A stretch of 26,170 nucleotides of DNA, taken from NCBI GenBank assembly GCA_023433775.1, contig JAEYTY010000039.1, positions 1 through 26,170 of the forward strand. Reading direction: 5' to 3'. Source of the stretch: Pseudomonadota bacterium (lineage in GTDB: Bacteria; Pseudomonadota; Alphaproteobacteria; Rhizobiales; Devosiaceae). Positions 16,908 to 25,050 of the stretch are shown piece after piece. Both the position numbers and the translations under genes were made by a program. Position 1 is the first letter of the stretch, and each line of letters starts with the position of its first letter. The notes under the pieces are model-generated. The model did not search any database and was not told the DNA's origin. It saw only the letters and a program-made list of their open reading frames with translations.

Positions 16908-17306
16908 TCAGCCGTTCCGCAGCTGCGCCAGAAACAGCGTCGTCGCGCTGACGCCCGGTTGCGGCGGCGTAGCCTTTGGCTTGGCATAGCTGATCGTGCC
17001 GCCAAGCATCTCCTGCATCTGCTGCAAGCGGCGTTCCGCGAGATTGGGGCCATCATTGGCCAGGTTACCTGGTCTGCCGACATCGTTCGGCGTCATCATC
17101 ACGCCGCTCTCATAGATGGTGGCGACGATCCGGCCATTCTTTTCAATGGTCGCATAGGTCTTGGAAGGATGATTGTCGGCAACAATGTCGTGTTCGGCGG
17201 GAGGCTCCTGCGACAGCCGCCGCAGCAATCCGACATCGTCGACCTTGTGGATGGCCGAAGCCGGTATTGGTATCGCCTTGAACTGTCCTGAAATAGCTAT
17301 GCCCAT
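16908..17306 (-). CDS. Hypothetical protein, 132 aa
   Basis: I do not recognise this protein. From ATG 17306 (AGGAGG 6 nt upstream) it reads MGIAISGQFKAIPIP..., with a central segment KTYATIEKNGRIVATIYESGVMMTP that looks like two short beta strands. A charged helix NLAERRLQQMQEMLGG follows, then a Pro-rich, probably flexible tail. There is no signal peptide, membrane segment or cysteine pattern. The excellent ribosome-binding site, a terminator placed exactly at its end, and codon use like its neighbours indicate a real gene. An imperfect inverted repeat lies 110-140 bp upstream. It may belong to a lineage-restricted family. Confidence 0.7.
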   Translation of the reverse strand: MGIAISGQFKAIPIPASAIHKVDDVGLLRRLSQEPPAEHDIVADNHPSKTYATIEKNGRIVATIYESGVMMTPNDVGRPGNLANDGPNLAERRLQQMQEMLGGTISYAKPKATPPQPGVSATTLFLAQLRNG

Positions 17307-17415
17307 GGGACGCCTCCTGCTCCTCGTCAAAGGGGAGCAAAATATATGCCATGGCGCATGGCCCGGTTTCTGGGGCTAAGCGACGGAAACCCCTGCTGTC
17401 ACACGAATTTTGGCG

Positions 17416-17446
17416 GCACTTTTTGCCTCCAAGCGGCAAAACGTGC
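17416..17446. promoter_or_regulatory. Imperfect inverted repeat upstream of the 132-aa gene
   Basis: GCACtTTTTGCC (17416-17427) pairs with GGCAAAAcGTGC (17435-17446): 11 of 12 positions match around a 7-nt spacer. It lies between the SRPBCC gene end and the 132-aa gene start. No T-run follows in minus orientation, so an operator is at least as likely as a terminator. Confidence 0.35.
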
Positions 17447-17476
17447 TGACCGCGCGGACGCAATCCAGACTATCCG

Positions 17477-17878
17477 CTACAGCGCCTCGACAAAGGATTT
17501 GAACACCAGCAGATCGGCGCGCAGCCACTCGAAATTGGACTGGAACTCCACATCGCTCTCATCAGCACCCTGCAGGATGGTGCAGCAAAGCTCTGTCCCC
17601 TCGCCATTGGGAAAAACGCGCGCCCAAAAGACCCGATCAGCATTGCCGCGCCCGGTGACGGCAAGATCGACGACGCCAAGGGTGTTGATCGGCGCAAATT
17701 CCAGTCTGACTTCGGCGCCTTCATAGGCGGTCTGCCAAACATGCTCGCTAACCTGCCGCGGCGGCGCTTCGAGCATTCCCCCGGTCCAGCGCGTCAGGTT
17801 GGCTGGATTGGAGAGGAAGGCATACACCTCCGCGCAAGGGCGGTTGATGGCCAGGCTGATTGTCCGGCTGGGAAACAT
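17477..17878 (-). CDS. SRPBCC (START/polyketide-cyclase-like) protein
   Basis: 133-residue small protein with an SRPBCC-like pattern: SRTISLAINRPCAEVYAFLSNPANLTRWTGGM is the typical first strand, helix and 'P-x-N-L-x-x-W' segment. Further strands follow (EVRLEFAPINTLGVVDLAV, GTELCCTILQG), then a long C-terminal helix (FEWLRADLLVFKSFVEAL). This fold binds hydrophobic ligands, but the ligand here is unknown. I chose ATG 17878 because family members start just before this strand. A GTG at 17905 would add 9 residues, but its AGAAGG is too close to work well. No partner genes are apparent. Confidence 0.72.
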   Translation of the reverse strand: MFPSRTISLAINRPCAEVYAFLSNPANLTRWTGGMLEAPPRQVSEHVWQTAYEGAEVRLEFAPINTLGVVDLAVTGRGNADRVFWARVFPNGEGTELCCTILQGADESDVEFQSNFEWLRADLLVFKSFVEAL

Positions 17879-18078
17879 GCAGTCTCGCGCGGTGAAGTCC
17901 GGCACGCCTTCTGGCGCTTTCGGCTTGCTGAATGTGTCCGGGCTTCACCCGGCGCACTTTCATAACATCCCGTCGCTTCCCTTCAAGTCATTGAACGAAA
18001 AGACAATTATTCCGGTTAATATGCACAATTTTTCGGCAGGCCACGGCTGCCAACACCCAGCGATACGACATGAGCCAC

Positions 18079-18114
18079 AAAAAAACAGGGCCCGCAAATG
18101 ATGCGAGCCCTGTT
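18079..18114 (-). terminator. Rho-independent terminator of rpmJ
   Basis: AACAGGGCTCGCA and TGCGGGCCCTGTT (minus-strand reading of 18084-18114) form a 13-bp stem with a single G-U pair and a 5-nt loop. A run of T residues follows on the minus strand. It begins about 22 nt after the rpmJ stop. Confidence 0.9.
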
Positions 18115-18135
18115 CAAATCACTTGATAGCAAGCC

Positions 18136-18261
18136 TTAGCCCTGGCGGGCCTTGAAGCGCTTGTCCACCTTGTTGATGATGTAAACCCGACCGCGGCGGC
18201 GGACGAGCTTGTTCGCGCGGTGGCGAGTCATCAGCGCCTTCAGCGAATTGCGGACTTTCAT
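18136..18261 (-). CDS. rpmJ: 50S ribosomal protein L36, zinc-independent (cysteine-free) form
   Basis: 41 residues: MKVRNSLKALMTRHRANK, then LVRRRGRVYIINKVDKRFKARQG. This is the long L36 type common in alpha- and gammaproteobacteria. The Cys/His residues that bind zinc in short L36 are absent, so it belongs to the C-minus class. GAGGA lies 8 nt before the ATG. A very strong terminator follows, and two stem-loops sit in the leader. It is too short for usual ORF cut-offs but unmistakable. Confidence 0.95.
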   Translation of the reverse strand: MKVRNSLKALMTRHRANKLVRRRGRVYIINKVDKRFKARQG

Positions 18262-18287
18262 CGTGGTAATCCTCGGTCAAACAAAAT

Positions 18288-18303
18288 GGGCGCCAAGGCG
18301 CCC
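18288..18303 (-). promoter_or_regulatory. GC-rich hairpin in the rpmJ leader
   Basis: GGGCGCC and GGCGCCC flank a 2-nt centre. On the rpmJ strand the hairpin is followed by ATTTTGTTT, then the GAGGA ribosome-binding site. It resembles a weak attenuator or autoregulatory leader structure 27 nt before the start codon. Confidence 0.4.
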
Positions 18304-18354
18304 CGAAACTGGCCTCTTCATAGGGAAATTGCCCCGGCCTGTCAACGCGCCACA

Positions 18355-18372
18355 GGAGGAGTTTTCTCCTCC
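18355..18372. repeat. GGAGGAG/CTCCTCC stem-loop between rpmJ and the receiver gene
   Basis: GGAGGAG (18355-18361), TTTT and CTCCTCC (18366-18372) form a perfect 7-bp stem with a 4-nt loop. No reading frame starts next to it. It lies upstream of rpmJ on minus and 98 bp upstream of the receiver gene on plus. Confidence 0.4.
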
Positions 18373-18470
18373 CTGCATAGGATTATTTTGCAAGATATGA
18401 ACGGAAATTAACCGGGGAGTGACCAGCGTCCCCTCATGATGGGCCAACCTCATAGCCAAGCGACTATATC

Positions 18471-18977
18471 ATGGCCATCGAACAGATAACCGCACATGGC
18501 GTGCTGATCGTCACATCCGTGACCAACATGGCCACCCTGGTTGGCTCCATGCTGCGCTCACTGGGCCGGCGCGACATTCGCGAGGCCACCTCGGCAACCG
18601 AAGCGATGACCGAGCTACGCCGGCGCATATTCGAGGTCATCATTATTGATGAGGGCCTCGAAACAGCCGACGCTGTCGAGTTCGTGCGCAAGCTCCGCGC
18701 CTGTGTGGATTGCCAGAACCGTTACACGCCCGTCATCATGATGTCCGCCGCCCCCGATGCGGCACGCATTGCAGCAGCGCGCGACGCCGGCGTCACCGAA
18801 TTCCTGCGCAAGCCCTTCGCGGCCAGTCACCTGCAGGCGCGCCTCGACAGCATTGAAAAGAATCCGCGCCCCTTCATCGAAAGTCCGACCTTTGTCGGCC
18901 CCGACCGACGCCGCCGTCGCGCCGAGCTCGATAAGCCCGAGCGGCGCAAAGCCGCCGCCCAGTCCAATTCTGTCTGA
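18471..18977 (+). CDS. CheY-like receiver protein with degenerate acidic pocket
   Basis: 168 residues. A single receiver domain (about 8-125) is followed by a basic tail. Asp60 (VIIIDEGL) is at the phospho-acceptor position, the Ser/Thr switch residue is about Ser92 (VIMMSA), and Lys114 is in FLRKPF. The usual acidic Mg-binding pair after the first strand is replaced by Thr15-Ser16 (VLIVTSVTN). The tail carries FVGPDRRRRRAELDKPERR, an arginine-rich motif seen in other alphaproteobacterial single-domain receivers. No output domain or adjacent kinase is present. It may be a phosphorylation-independent pseudo-receiver or an unusual acceptor. It converges on the oppF-like pseudogene with an 11-nt gap. 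Confidence 0.82.
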   Translation: MAIEQITAHGVLIVTSVTNMATLVGSMLRSLGRRDIREATSATEAMTELRRRIFEVIIIDEGLETADAVEFVRKLRACVDCQNRYTPVIMMSAAPDAARIAAARDAGVTEFLRKPFAASHLQARLDSIEKNPRPFIESPTFVGPDRRRRRAELDKPERRKAAAQSNSV

Positions 18978-18988
18978 TCGAAACAGGC

Positions 18989-20027
18989 TCAGCCCAAGAC
19001 GGGGCTGGTCTCGCCGTTCACAGCGCCACCCGCCATGGCTTCGATCTCGCGCCAGCGGATGCAGGCGACCAGCCGGCTGCCCTCGATATTTTCCAGCGGC
19101 GGCCGAATTTCGGCACAGCGCGGAATGGCGAACCGGCAGCGGGTGCGGAAGGTGCATCCCGATGGTGGATTGATCGGCGAGGGAATTTCGCCCTTGAGCG
19201 CATCGATATTGCGCATTCGCGCCAGCTTGGGGTCGGGAATGGGCACCGCCGTCAGCAGGGCCTTGGTATAGGGGTGCTTGGGGTCCTCGTAGATTTCGTC
19301 GCCCGTGGCCAGCTCGACAATTCGCCCCAGATAAAGCACCAGAATGCGGTCCGACACATGTCGCACCACGCTCAGATTGTGCGAAATGAAGATCAGCGTC
19401 AGGCCAAACTCATCCTTGAGTTCGGACAGAAGATTGAGGATCTGAGCCTGGATCGACACGTCGAGCGCCGAAACCGGCTCATCGCAGACGATCAGCTTGG
19501 GCTCGGTGATCAGCGCCGGGCAATGCCGATACGCTGCGCCTGCCCGCCCGAAAACTCATGCGGGTAGCGATTGATCATTTCGGGCAGCAGCCCGACCGCT
19601 TCCATGATCTTGAGAACGCGGGCCCGGCGCTCCTCGCGGTTCATTTCCGGCCGCAGGGTGCGCAGCGGATCGGCAATGATCTCGCCCACGGTCATGCGTG
19701 GATTGAGCGAGGCCAGCGGGTCTTGGAAGATGATCTGCAGGTCGGCGCGACGCTTGCGCATCTCCTCGGCTGGCAGCCGCGTCAGGTCCTGGCCCAGCCA
19801 CAGCACCTGGCCTTCATCGGGGCTCAGCAATTGCAGGATACAGCGGCCCAGCGTTGATTTTCCGCAGCCGCTTTCACCCACAATCCCCAGCGTCTCGCCC
19901 TGGCGGATGGTGAAGTTGATATTTTCCAGCGCCGTCAGGGCCAGCTTTCGGCCGAACAGGCCGGTGGAAATGGAAAAGGTCTTTTTGAGATTCTTGATCT
20001 CAAGCAGATTGGTCGGCGTCTGATCCA

Positions 20028-20031
<4 letters not shown>
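18989..20031 (-). pseudogene. oppF: Peptide ABC transporter ATPase (OppF/DppF type) with a one-base frameshift
   Basis: Second ATPase of the peptide importer, split into two frames. Residues 1-173 (from ATG 20031) carry Walker A GESGCGKS, the Q-loop FQDPLASLNPRM and the signature FSGGQAQRIGIAR, then read Arg-stop. The next frame continues at once with ALITEPKLIVCDEPVSALDVSIQAQ (Walker B, D-loop), the H-loop FISHNLSVVRHV, and the OppD/F C-terminal GCTFRTRCRFAIPRC. One missing C in the plus-strand run at 19516-19517 (CGCCGGG instead of CGCCCGGG) explains it; restoring it gives one protein of about 347 residues. The start overlaps the oppD stop by 4 nt. It is a genuine recent mutation or a sequencing error. 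Confidence 0.85.
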
Positions 20032-21011
<980 letters not shown>

Positions 21012-21014
21012 GGC

Positions 21015-21935
21015 TCAGCGATCCTTGGGGTCGAGCGCGTCGCGCAGGCCGTCGCCCATATAGGTGAGGCACAGCAAAAGCGTGACCAGAACCACAGCCG
21101 GTCCGATCAGCATCCAGGGCAGCGTTTCGGCAACGGGCGACCCGAACGAAATCAGCGTGCCCAGCGACGTCTGCGGCTCCTGCACGCCCAGCCCCAGATA
21201 GGAGAGGAAGCTCTCGGTGAGGATGATTTCAGGAATGGTGAGCGTCGCGTAGATCACCACCGGCCCGGTAAGGTTCGGCACGATATGGCGGAAGATGATG
21301 GTCCAGGGCTTGGCGCCGCCGGCCTTGGCCGCCTCGACAAACTCGCGCTCTTTGATCGACATGGTCTGGCCGCGCACAATGCGGGCCATGGTGAGCCATT
21401 CGAGACACCCGATACCCACAAACAGCAGCACCGGATTGCGCCCGAAGATCACCACCAGGATGATGACGAACAGGACATAGGGCAGCGCATACATGATATC
21501 GACAAAGCGCATCATGACCGCGTCGACCTTGCCGCCGAAATAGCCGGCAATGGCGCCATAGGTGACGCCGATAATCACCGAAACCAGCGTGGCAACGCCG
21601 GCCACGATCAGGCTCATCTGCGTGCCCTGCATGATGCGCGCCAGCATGTCGCGACCATTCTGGTCCGTGCCCGCAAAATGGCCCGCTTCAAAATCGGGCG
21701 GTGTGCGAACACTGGACCAGTCAATCTCGTCATAGGTCCAGGGCAGCAGATAGGGCCCCACAAAGGCGAAGAGGACGATCAGGATAACCACGAAAATCGA
21801 GACCAGAGCGGCCTTGTTGCCGGTCAGGCGCCGAATGGCGTCCTGGGTGAGCGAACGGCCCTTGGGTGCGTCGAGTGTCTCGAGCTTGCGCGCATACTCG
21901 GTGAGTACAGCGTCTTTGCCAGTCAGTCCGGCCAT
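21015..21935 (-). CDS. oppC: Peptide ABC transporter permease (OppC/DppC type)
   Basis: 306-residue inner-membrane permease. A cytoplasmic N-terminus with a basic stretch (IRRLTGNKAAL) leads to TM1 (VSIFVVILIVLFAFVGPYLL). An external loop carries GTDQNGRDMLARIMQG, the OppC family hallmark. Further TM segments cover about residues 100-290, with the EAA-type coupling loop EAAKAGGAKPWTIIFRHIVPNL before the fifth. Ends LDPKDR. Its ATG overlaps the oppB stop by one nucleotide (TAATG), so translation is probably coupled. Confidence 0.93.
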   Translation of the reverse strand: MAGLTGKDAVLTEYARKLETLDAPKGRSLTQDAIRRLTGNKAALVSIFVVILIVLFAFVGPYLLPWTYDEIDWSSVRTPPDFEAGHFAGTDQNGRDMLARIMQGTQMSLIVAGVATLVSVIIGVTYGAIAGYFGGKVDAVMMRFVDIMYALPYVLFVIILVVIFGRNPVLLFVGIGCLEWLTMARIVRGQTMSIKEREFVEAAKAGGAKPWTIIFRHIVPNLTGPVVIYATLTIPEIILTESFLSYLGLGVQEPQTSLGTLISFGSPVAETLPWMLIGPAVVLVTLLLCLTYMGDGLRDALDPKDR

Positions 21936-22858
21936 TAATTGTACCTCACCTTGGGGTCGAGCCAGGCATAGAGGATATCGACCACCAGGTTCACCGCCAG
22001 GATGATGAACATGTACAAAATGGTCGTACCCAGCACGAGGCCGTAGTCACGGTTGAGCGCGGCGCTGATGAAGTATTTGCCGATGCCCGGCAGCGCAAAA
22101 ACCTGCTCCACTACCAGTGAGCCGGTGAGCAGATAGCTGAGGCCCGGTCCGAGATAGGAGACGACAGGCAGCAAAGCCGGCTTGATCGCATGGCGCGCCA
22201 GGATCAGCCTCTGTCCAAGGCCCTTGGACTTGGCAGTGCGCACATAATTGGTGCCCAGCACTTCGATCATTGAGCCGCGCATCAGCCGGGCCGTGCGCCC
22301 GGCATGGGGCAGCACCAGAACGGTCACCGGCAGCACCAGATGCGCGATTGAGCCAGGACGCCAGCCACCCGCCGGGAACCAGTCGAGATAGACCCCGAAC
22401 ACCAGCTGCATAAGCGCGGCCATGAGGAAGTTGGGCACGACAAGCCCGATCATCACCAGAAGGACCAGCACATAGTCCGGCCACTTGTTCTGGTTGACCG
22501 CCGAAAGCGCTCCGGCAATGAGGCCGACAATGGTGCCGATGATGAAGGCCGAAAAGCCCAGCATCAGCGTGAAGGGCAGGCCGATCCACAGCATCTGGGC
22601 GACGGTGAAATCATTGTAGACCATTGAAGGGCCGAAATCGCCCTGCAGCAGCCTTCCCACATAGATGAAATATTGCTGGATCAGCGGCAGGTCGAGATTG
22701 TAGTGCGCCCGCAGATTGGCCAGCGTCGTCGGAGGCAGCGCGCGTTCGCCGTCAAAGGGACCGCCGGGCGCCAGCCGCAGAATGAAGAAACAGGCGGTAA
22801 CGGCAATCAGCGCTATCGGGATCGCCGACAGCACGCGCCGTGTCACATATCCAAACAT
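21935..22858 (-). CDS. oppB: Peptide ABC transporter permease (OppB/DppB type)
   Basis: 307-residue inner-membrane permease. TM1 is at residues 9-28 (VLSAIPIALIAVTACFFILR), followed by the OppB-type LAPGGPFDGER segment. A long periplasmic loop (YNLDLPLIQQYFIYVGRLLQGDFGPS) precedes TM2. The coupling loop is RTAKSKGLGQRLILARHAIKPAL, and it ends WLDPKVRYN. Length and topology are normal. It follows oppA by 104 nt, a gap holding a strong hairpin, and overlaps oppC by one base. Confidence 0.93.
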   Translation of the reverse strand: MFGYVTRRVLSAIPIALIAVTACFFILRLAPGGPFDGERALPPTTLANLRAHYNLDLPLIQQYFIYVGRLLQGDFGPSMVYNDFTVAQMLWIGLPFTLMLGFSAFIIGTIVGLIAGALSAVNQNKWPDYVLVLLVMIGLVVPNFLMAALMQLVFGVYLDWFPAGGWRPGSIAHLVLPVTVLVLPHAGRTARLMRGSMIEVLGTNYVRTAKSKGLGQRLILARHAIKPALLPVVSYLGPGLSYLLTGSLVVEQVFALPGIGKYFISAALNRDYGLVLGTTILYMFIILAVNLVVDILYAWLDPKVRYN

Positions 22859-22916
22859 GGATTCGGGCCTTTCAGATCCACCTCACCGGAACCATCGTCC
22901 TCAGGCAGATAAAATA

Positions 22917-22948
22917 GCGGCGCCGCCCCCGCGAAAGGGCGACGCCGC
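22917..22948 (-). terminator. oppA-oppB intercistronic hairpin (attenuator-like)
   Basis: On the minus strand GCGGCGTCGCCC pairs with GGGCGGCGCCGC: 12 bp with one U-G pair, around an 8-nt loop, followed by TATTTTATC. It starts 14 nt after the oppA stop. Such structures often stop part of the transcripts and protect the binding-protein mRNA, so more OppA than permease is made. Confidence 0.6.
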
Positions 22949-22962
22949 ATGGTTCTAGGCGA

Positions 22963-24579
22963 TTACTCGGCCTTGGAGAGCCAACGCGTACGGTGAATGT
23001 CCGAAGCGTTGTTGACGAAGCCAGTAACCGAAGGAGCCACGACGTTCTGGGCAATGTACCAGTAGATCGGGAACGCAGCGGTTTCATCCATCGCGATCTT
23101 TTCAGCCTGGCCGAGCAGCGCGGCGCGCGCCACGAGATCCTGTTCGGTGGTGGCCTGATCCATCAGCGCATCGAACTCCGGGTTCGAATAGCGGCCGTAA
23201 TTGTTGCCCCAGTTCATGGCGCCGTCCTGCATGATGCCATTGCGCAGCAGGTCAAGCGTGTTGGACGGGTCCGAATAGTCGAGCAGCCAGCCGGCTCGGC
23301 CGATCTGGAAGTCGCCGGCGCGCAGGCTATCGTAGTGAACAGCGGTTTCCGAATTGAACAGCTCGACCTGTACGCCAATCGGCTTCCACATGTTGGAGAT
23401 CGCTACGGCGATACGCTGGTGGTTGTCATTGGTGTTGTACTTGAGCTGAACCTGCAGCGGCGATTCCGGGGTATAGCCGAGGCCTTCCATGATAGCCTTG
23501 GCTTCTGCCACTCGCTCTTCATAGGAGAGGCCGATCCATTCCGGCTGGTAGGGCTCGACGCCTTCATAATTGGCAGTACCTTCCGGCACCCAGCCATAGG
23601 CCGGCAGTTCGCCCGTGCCCAGCACGGTCGGGCCGATGACGTCACGGTGAATCGACATAGACAGCGCCTTGCGCACGTCAGGATTGTCGAATGGCTCTTT
23701 TTCCTGGTTGATCACGTAGTAATAGATGCCCAGGAACGGAGCGAAATAATCCTGACCCGGCAGATTGGTCTTGATCCACTCGGCCTGGTCCGACGGAATA
23801 TCGGTCAGGATGTCATATTCACCGGCGCGATAGCGCGACAGGGCTGCGGCCAGGTCGTCCTGAACAAAGTAGTTCACTTCGTCGATCTGGACATTGGCGG
23901 CGTCCCAATAGGTTTCGGACTTGACCGACTTGATATAGCTGCCGGGCACCCATTCCGTAGGCGTATAGGGACCGTTCGAAACGATGTTCTCGACCTTGGT
24001 CCACTCATTGCCGACTTTTTCGATCACATGCTTTGGCACGGGATAGGCGGTGTAGTGGGTCAGCGCCTGCAGGAAGAACGGCGTGGGGCCTTCAAGGGTG
24101 ATCTCGACGGTCTTGTCGTCGATGGCCTTGACGCCGAGCTCGTTGAAATCGGTGACGGTGCCATCGGCAATTTCCGAACCATTGAGGATCGGGAACTGCA
24201 GATAGGCATAGTCCGAAGCGGTCTTGGGATCGAACAGGCGCTGGAAGGCAAAGACGAAGTCAGCGGCGGTCACCGGAACGCCGTCGGACCACTGGATGCC
24301 GTCGCGCAGCTTGAAGGTGTAAACGAGGCCATCGTCGGAAACGGTGAAGCTCTCGGCCTGGCCGGGAATGGCCTCGGCATCGGCATCTTCCGTCATCAGG
24401 CCTTCAATATAGTCGCCGATGATGCGGTTTTCCCAGTCGCCAGAGGCCTGGTGTGGGTCGATCGAGCCAGGCTCGGAACCATTCATCATGTTGAGCGTCA
24501 CTGCCGAGGCAGTACTGCTCATAAGCAGCGCCATTACGCCGGCGGATGCGACCGCCTTCCAAGCTGTCGTGAACTTCAT
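22963..24579 (-). CDS. oppA: Peptide ABC transporter substrate-binding protein (OppA type)
   Basis: 538-residue periplasmic family-5 binding protein. The signal peptide (about 1-26, VASAGVMALLMSSTASA, cut before VTLN) has no lipobox Cys, so it is soluble. The mature start LNMMNGSEPGSIDPHQASGDWE and KLRDGIQWSDGVPVTAADFVFAFQRL are the SBP_bac_5 hallmarks; FLGIYYYVINQEKEPFDNPDVRKALSMSI is also typical. Length is close to E. coli OppA. AAGGAG lies about 10 nt before ATG 24579. First gene of the importer operon; the opp-versus-dpp symbol is by layout and size only. The promoter lies in the upstream gap. Confidence 0.92.
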   Translation of the reverse strand: MKFTTAWKAVASAGVMALLMSSTASAVTLNMMNGSEPGSIDPHQASGDWENRIIGDYIEGLMTEDADAEAIPGQAESFTVSDDGLVYTFKLRDGIQWSDGVPVTAADFVFAFQRLFDPKTASDYAYLQFPILNGSEIADGTVTDFNELGVKAIDDKTVEITLEGPTPFFLQALTHYTAYPVPKHVIEKVGNEWTKVENIVSNGPYTPTEWVPGSYIKSVKSETYWDAANVQIDEVNYFVQDDLAAALSRYRAGEYDILTDIPSDQAEWIKTNLPGQDYFAPFLGIYYYVINQEKEPFDNPDVRKALSMSIHRDVIGPTVLGTGELPAYGWVPEGTANYEGVEPYQPEWIGLSYEERVAEAKAIMEGLGYTPESPLQVQLKYNTNDNHQRIAVAISNMWKPIGVQVELFNSETAVHYDSLRAGDFQIGRAGWLLDYSDPSNTLDLLRNGIMQDGAMNWGNNYGRYSNPEFDALMDQATTEQDLVARAALLGQAEKIAMDETAAFPIYWYIAQNVVAPSVTGFVNNASDIHRTRWLSKAE

Positions 24580-24621
24580 GATCGTCCCATCTCCTTGTGG
24601 AATTCTTCGTTTCGCTGATGG

Positions 24622-24655
24622 GCCGCCCTGTTGATGCCGGGCGGCTCTTTTTCTT
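24622..24655 (+). terminator. Terminator-like hairpin inside the oppA leader, facing plus
   Basis: GCCGCCC (24622-24628) and GGGCGGC (24639-24645) form a 7-bp stem around a 10-nt loop, followed by TCTTTTTCTT on plus. No plus-strand gene ends here. On the oppA strand it lacks a T-run, so there it would be a 5' leader stem-loop. Confidence 0.45.
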
Positions 24656-24687
24656 CGCCTGCGGTTTTTACCCGACGGTCAAGATAT

Positions 24688-24723
24688 GTGGACGGTATTA
24701 CGCTCTTCCGTCCACTGACAAGC
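24688..24723 (-). promoter_or_regulatory. Candidate oppA promoter with overlapping inverted repeat
   Basis: GTGGACGG (24688-24695) and CCGTCCAC (24708-24715) are perfect 8-bp inverted arms 12 nt apart. On minus, a -10-like TAATAC (24700-24695) lies within the repeat, and a poor -35 (CTTGTC, 16-nt spacing) lies just upstream. A repressor dimer bound here would cover the promoter. The rest of the 24580-24891 gap shows no gene I can support. Confidence 0.45.
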
Positions 24724-24891
24724 AAAAGATTGACCTAAACGTCACCTGACGGCCGATTGTGAACATTCTTTGCACAGGTCCGCTAGAAGCACAAAATTGC
24801 AGCAGACTGGCAAAATACGAAATGACATGCCTGTGCCTGGCCGCGAAGCGCCTCCGCGAACAAGCCTTTGCTAAATTGTGACCTGAGCCAG

Positions 24892-25050
24892 CTATCCGAT
24901 GAGGCCACTGCCCTGGGCCAAAAAAATGACCAGCGTCAGCGCAATGAGAACCGCAAAAGGGACCCAGCCGGGCGTCGGGCCGCGCGGCTTGTGCTTTGGC
25001 GGCTCCGGCTGCTTCTTGGGCTGCTGGAATTTCAGGACATTATCGTTCAT
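24892..25050 (-). CDS. 52-aa single-pass membrane peptide
   Basis: Reading minus from ATG 25050: MNDNVLKFQQPKKQPEPPKH, a basic Pro/Lys-rich stretch, PTPGW, then the hydrophobic segment VPFAVLIALTLVIFLA (about 30-45) and GQGSGLIG-like end. It is a likely C-tail-anchored protein with a cytoplasmic basic N-terminus. Its ATG overlaps the thiolase TGA as ATGA, which favours translational coupling. Small N-terminal 'NVxKF..P' plus one-TM proteins occur in alphaproteobacteria, but I know no function. It is shorter than common ORF cut-offs and easily missed. Confidence 0.65.
   Translation of the reverse strand: MNDNVLKFQQPKKQPEPPKHKPRGPTPGWVPFAVLIALTLVIFLAQGSGLIG

Noticed and set aside
19510..19520. 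Programmed frameshifting in the oppF-like gene
   Set aside because: No slippery heptamer or downstream stimulatory structure is evident. A simple one-base loss at a C/G run explains the break.
22993..24618. 541-codon open frame antisense to oppA, and 570 codons at 20226-21938 antisense to the oppC-oppD genes
   Set aside because: Mirror frames of long real genes with strong codon bias; translations rich in His/Arg/Gln without recognisable domains.
24834..24870. GC-rich partial hairpin after the 52-aa peptide gene
   Set aside because: The arms mispair and no T-run follows on minus; it does not qualify as a terminator.
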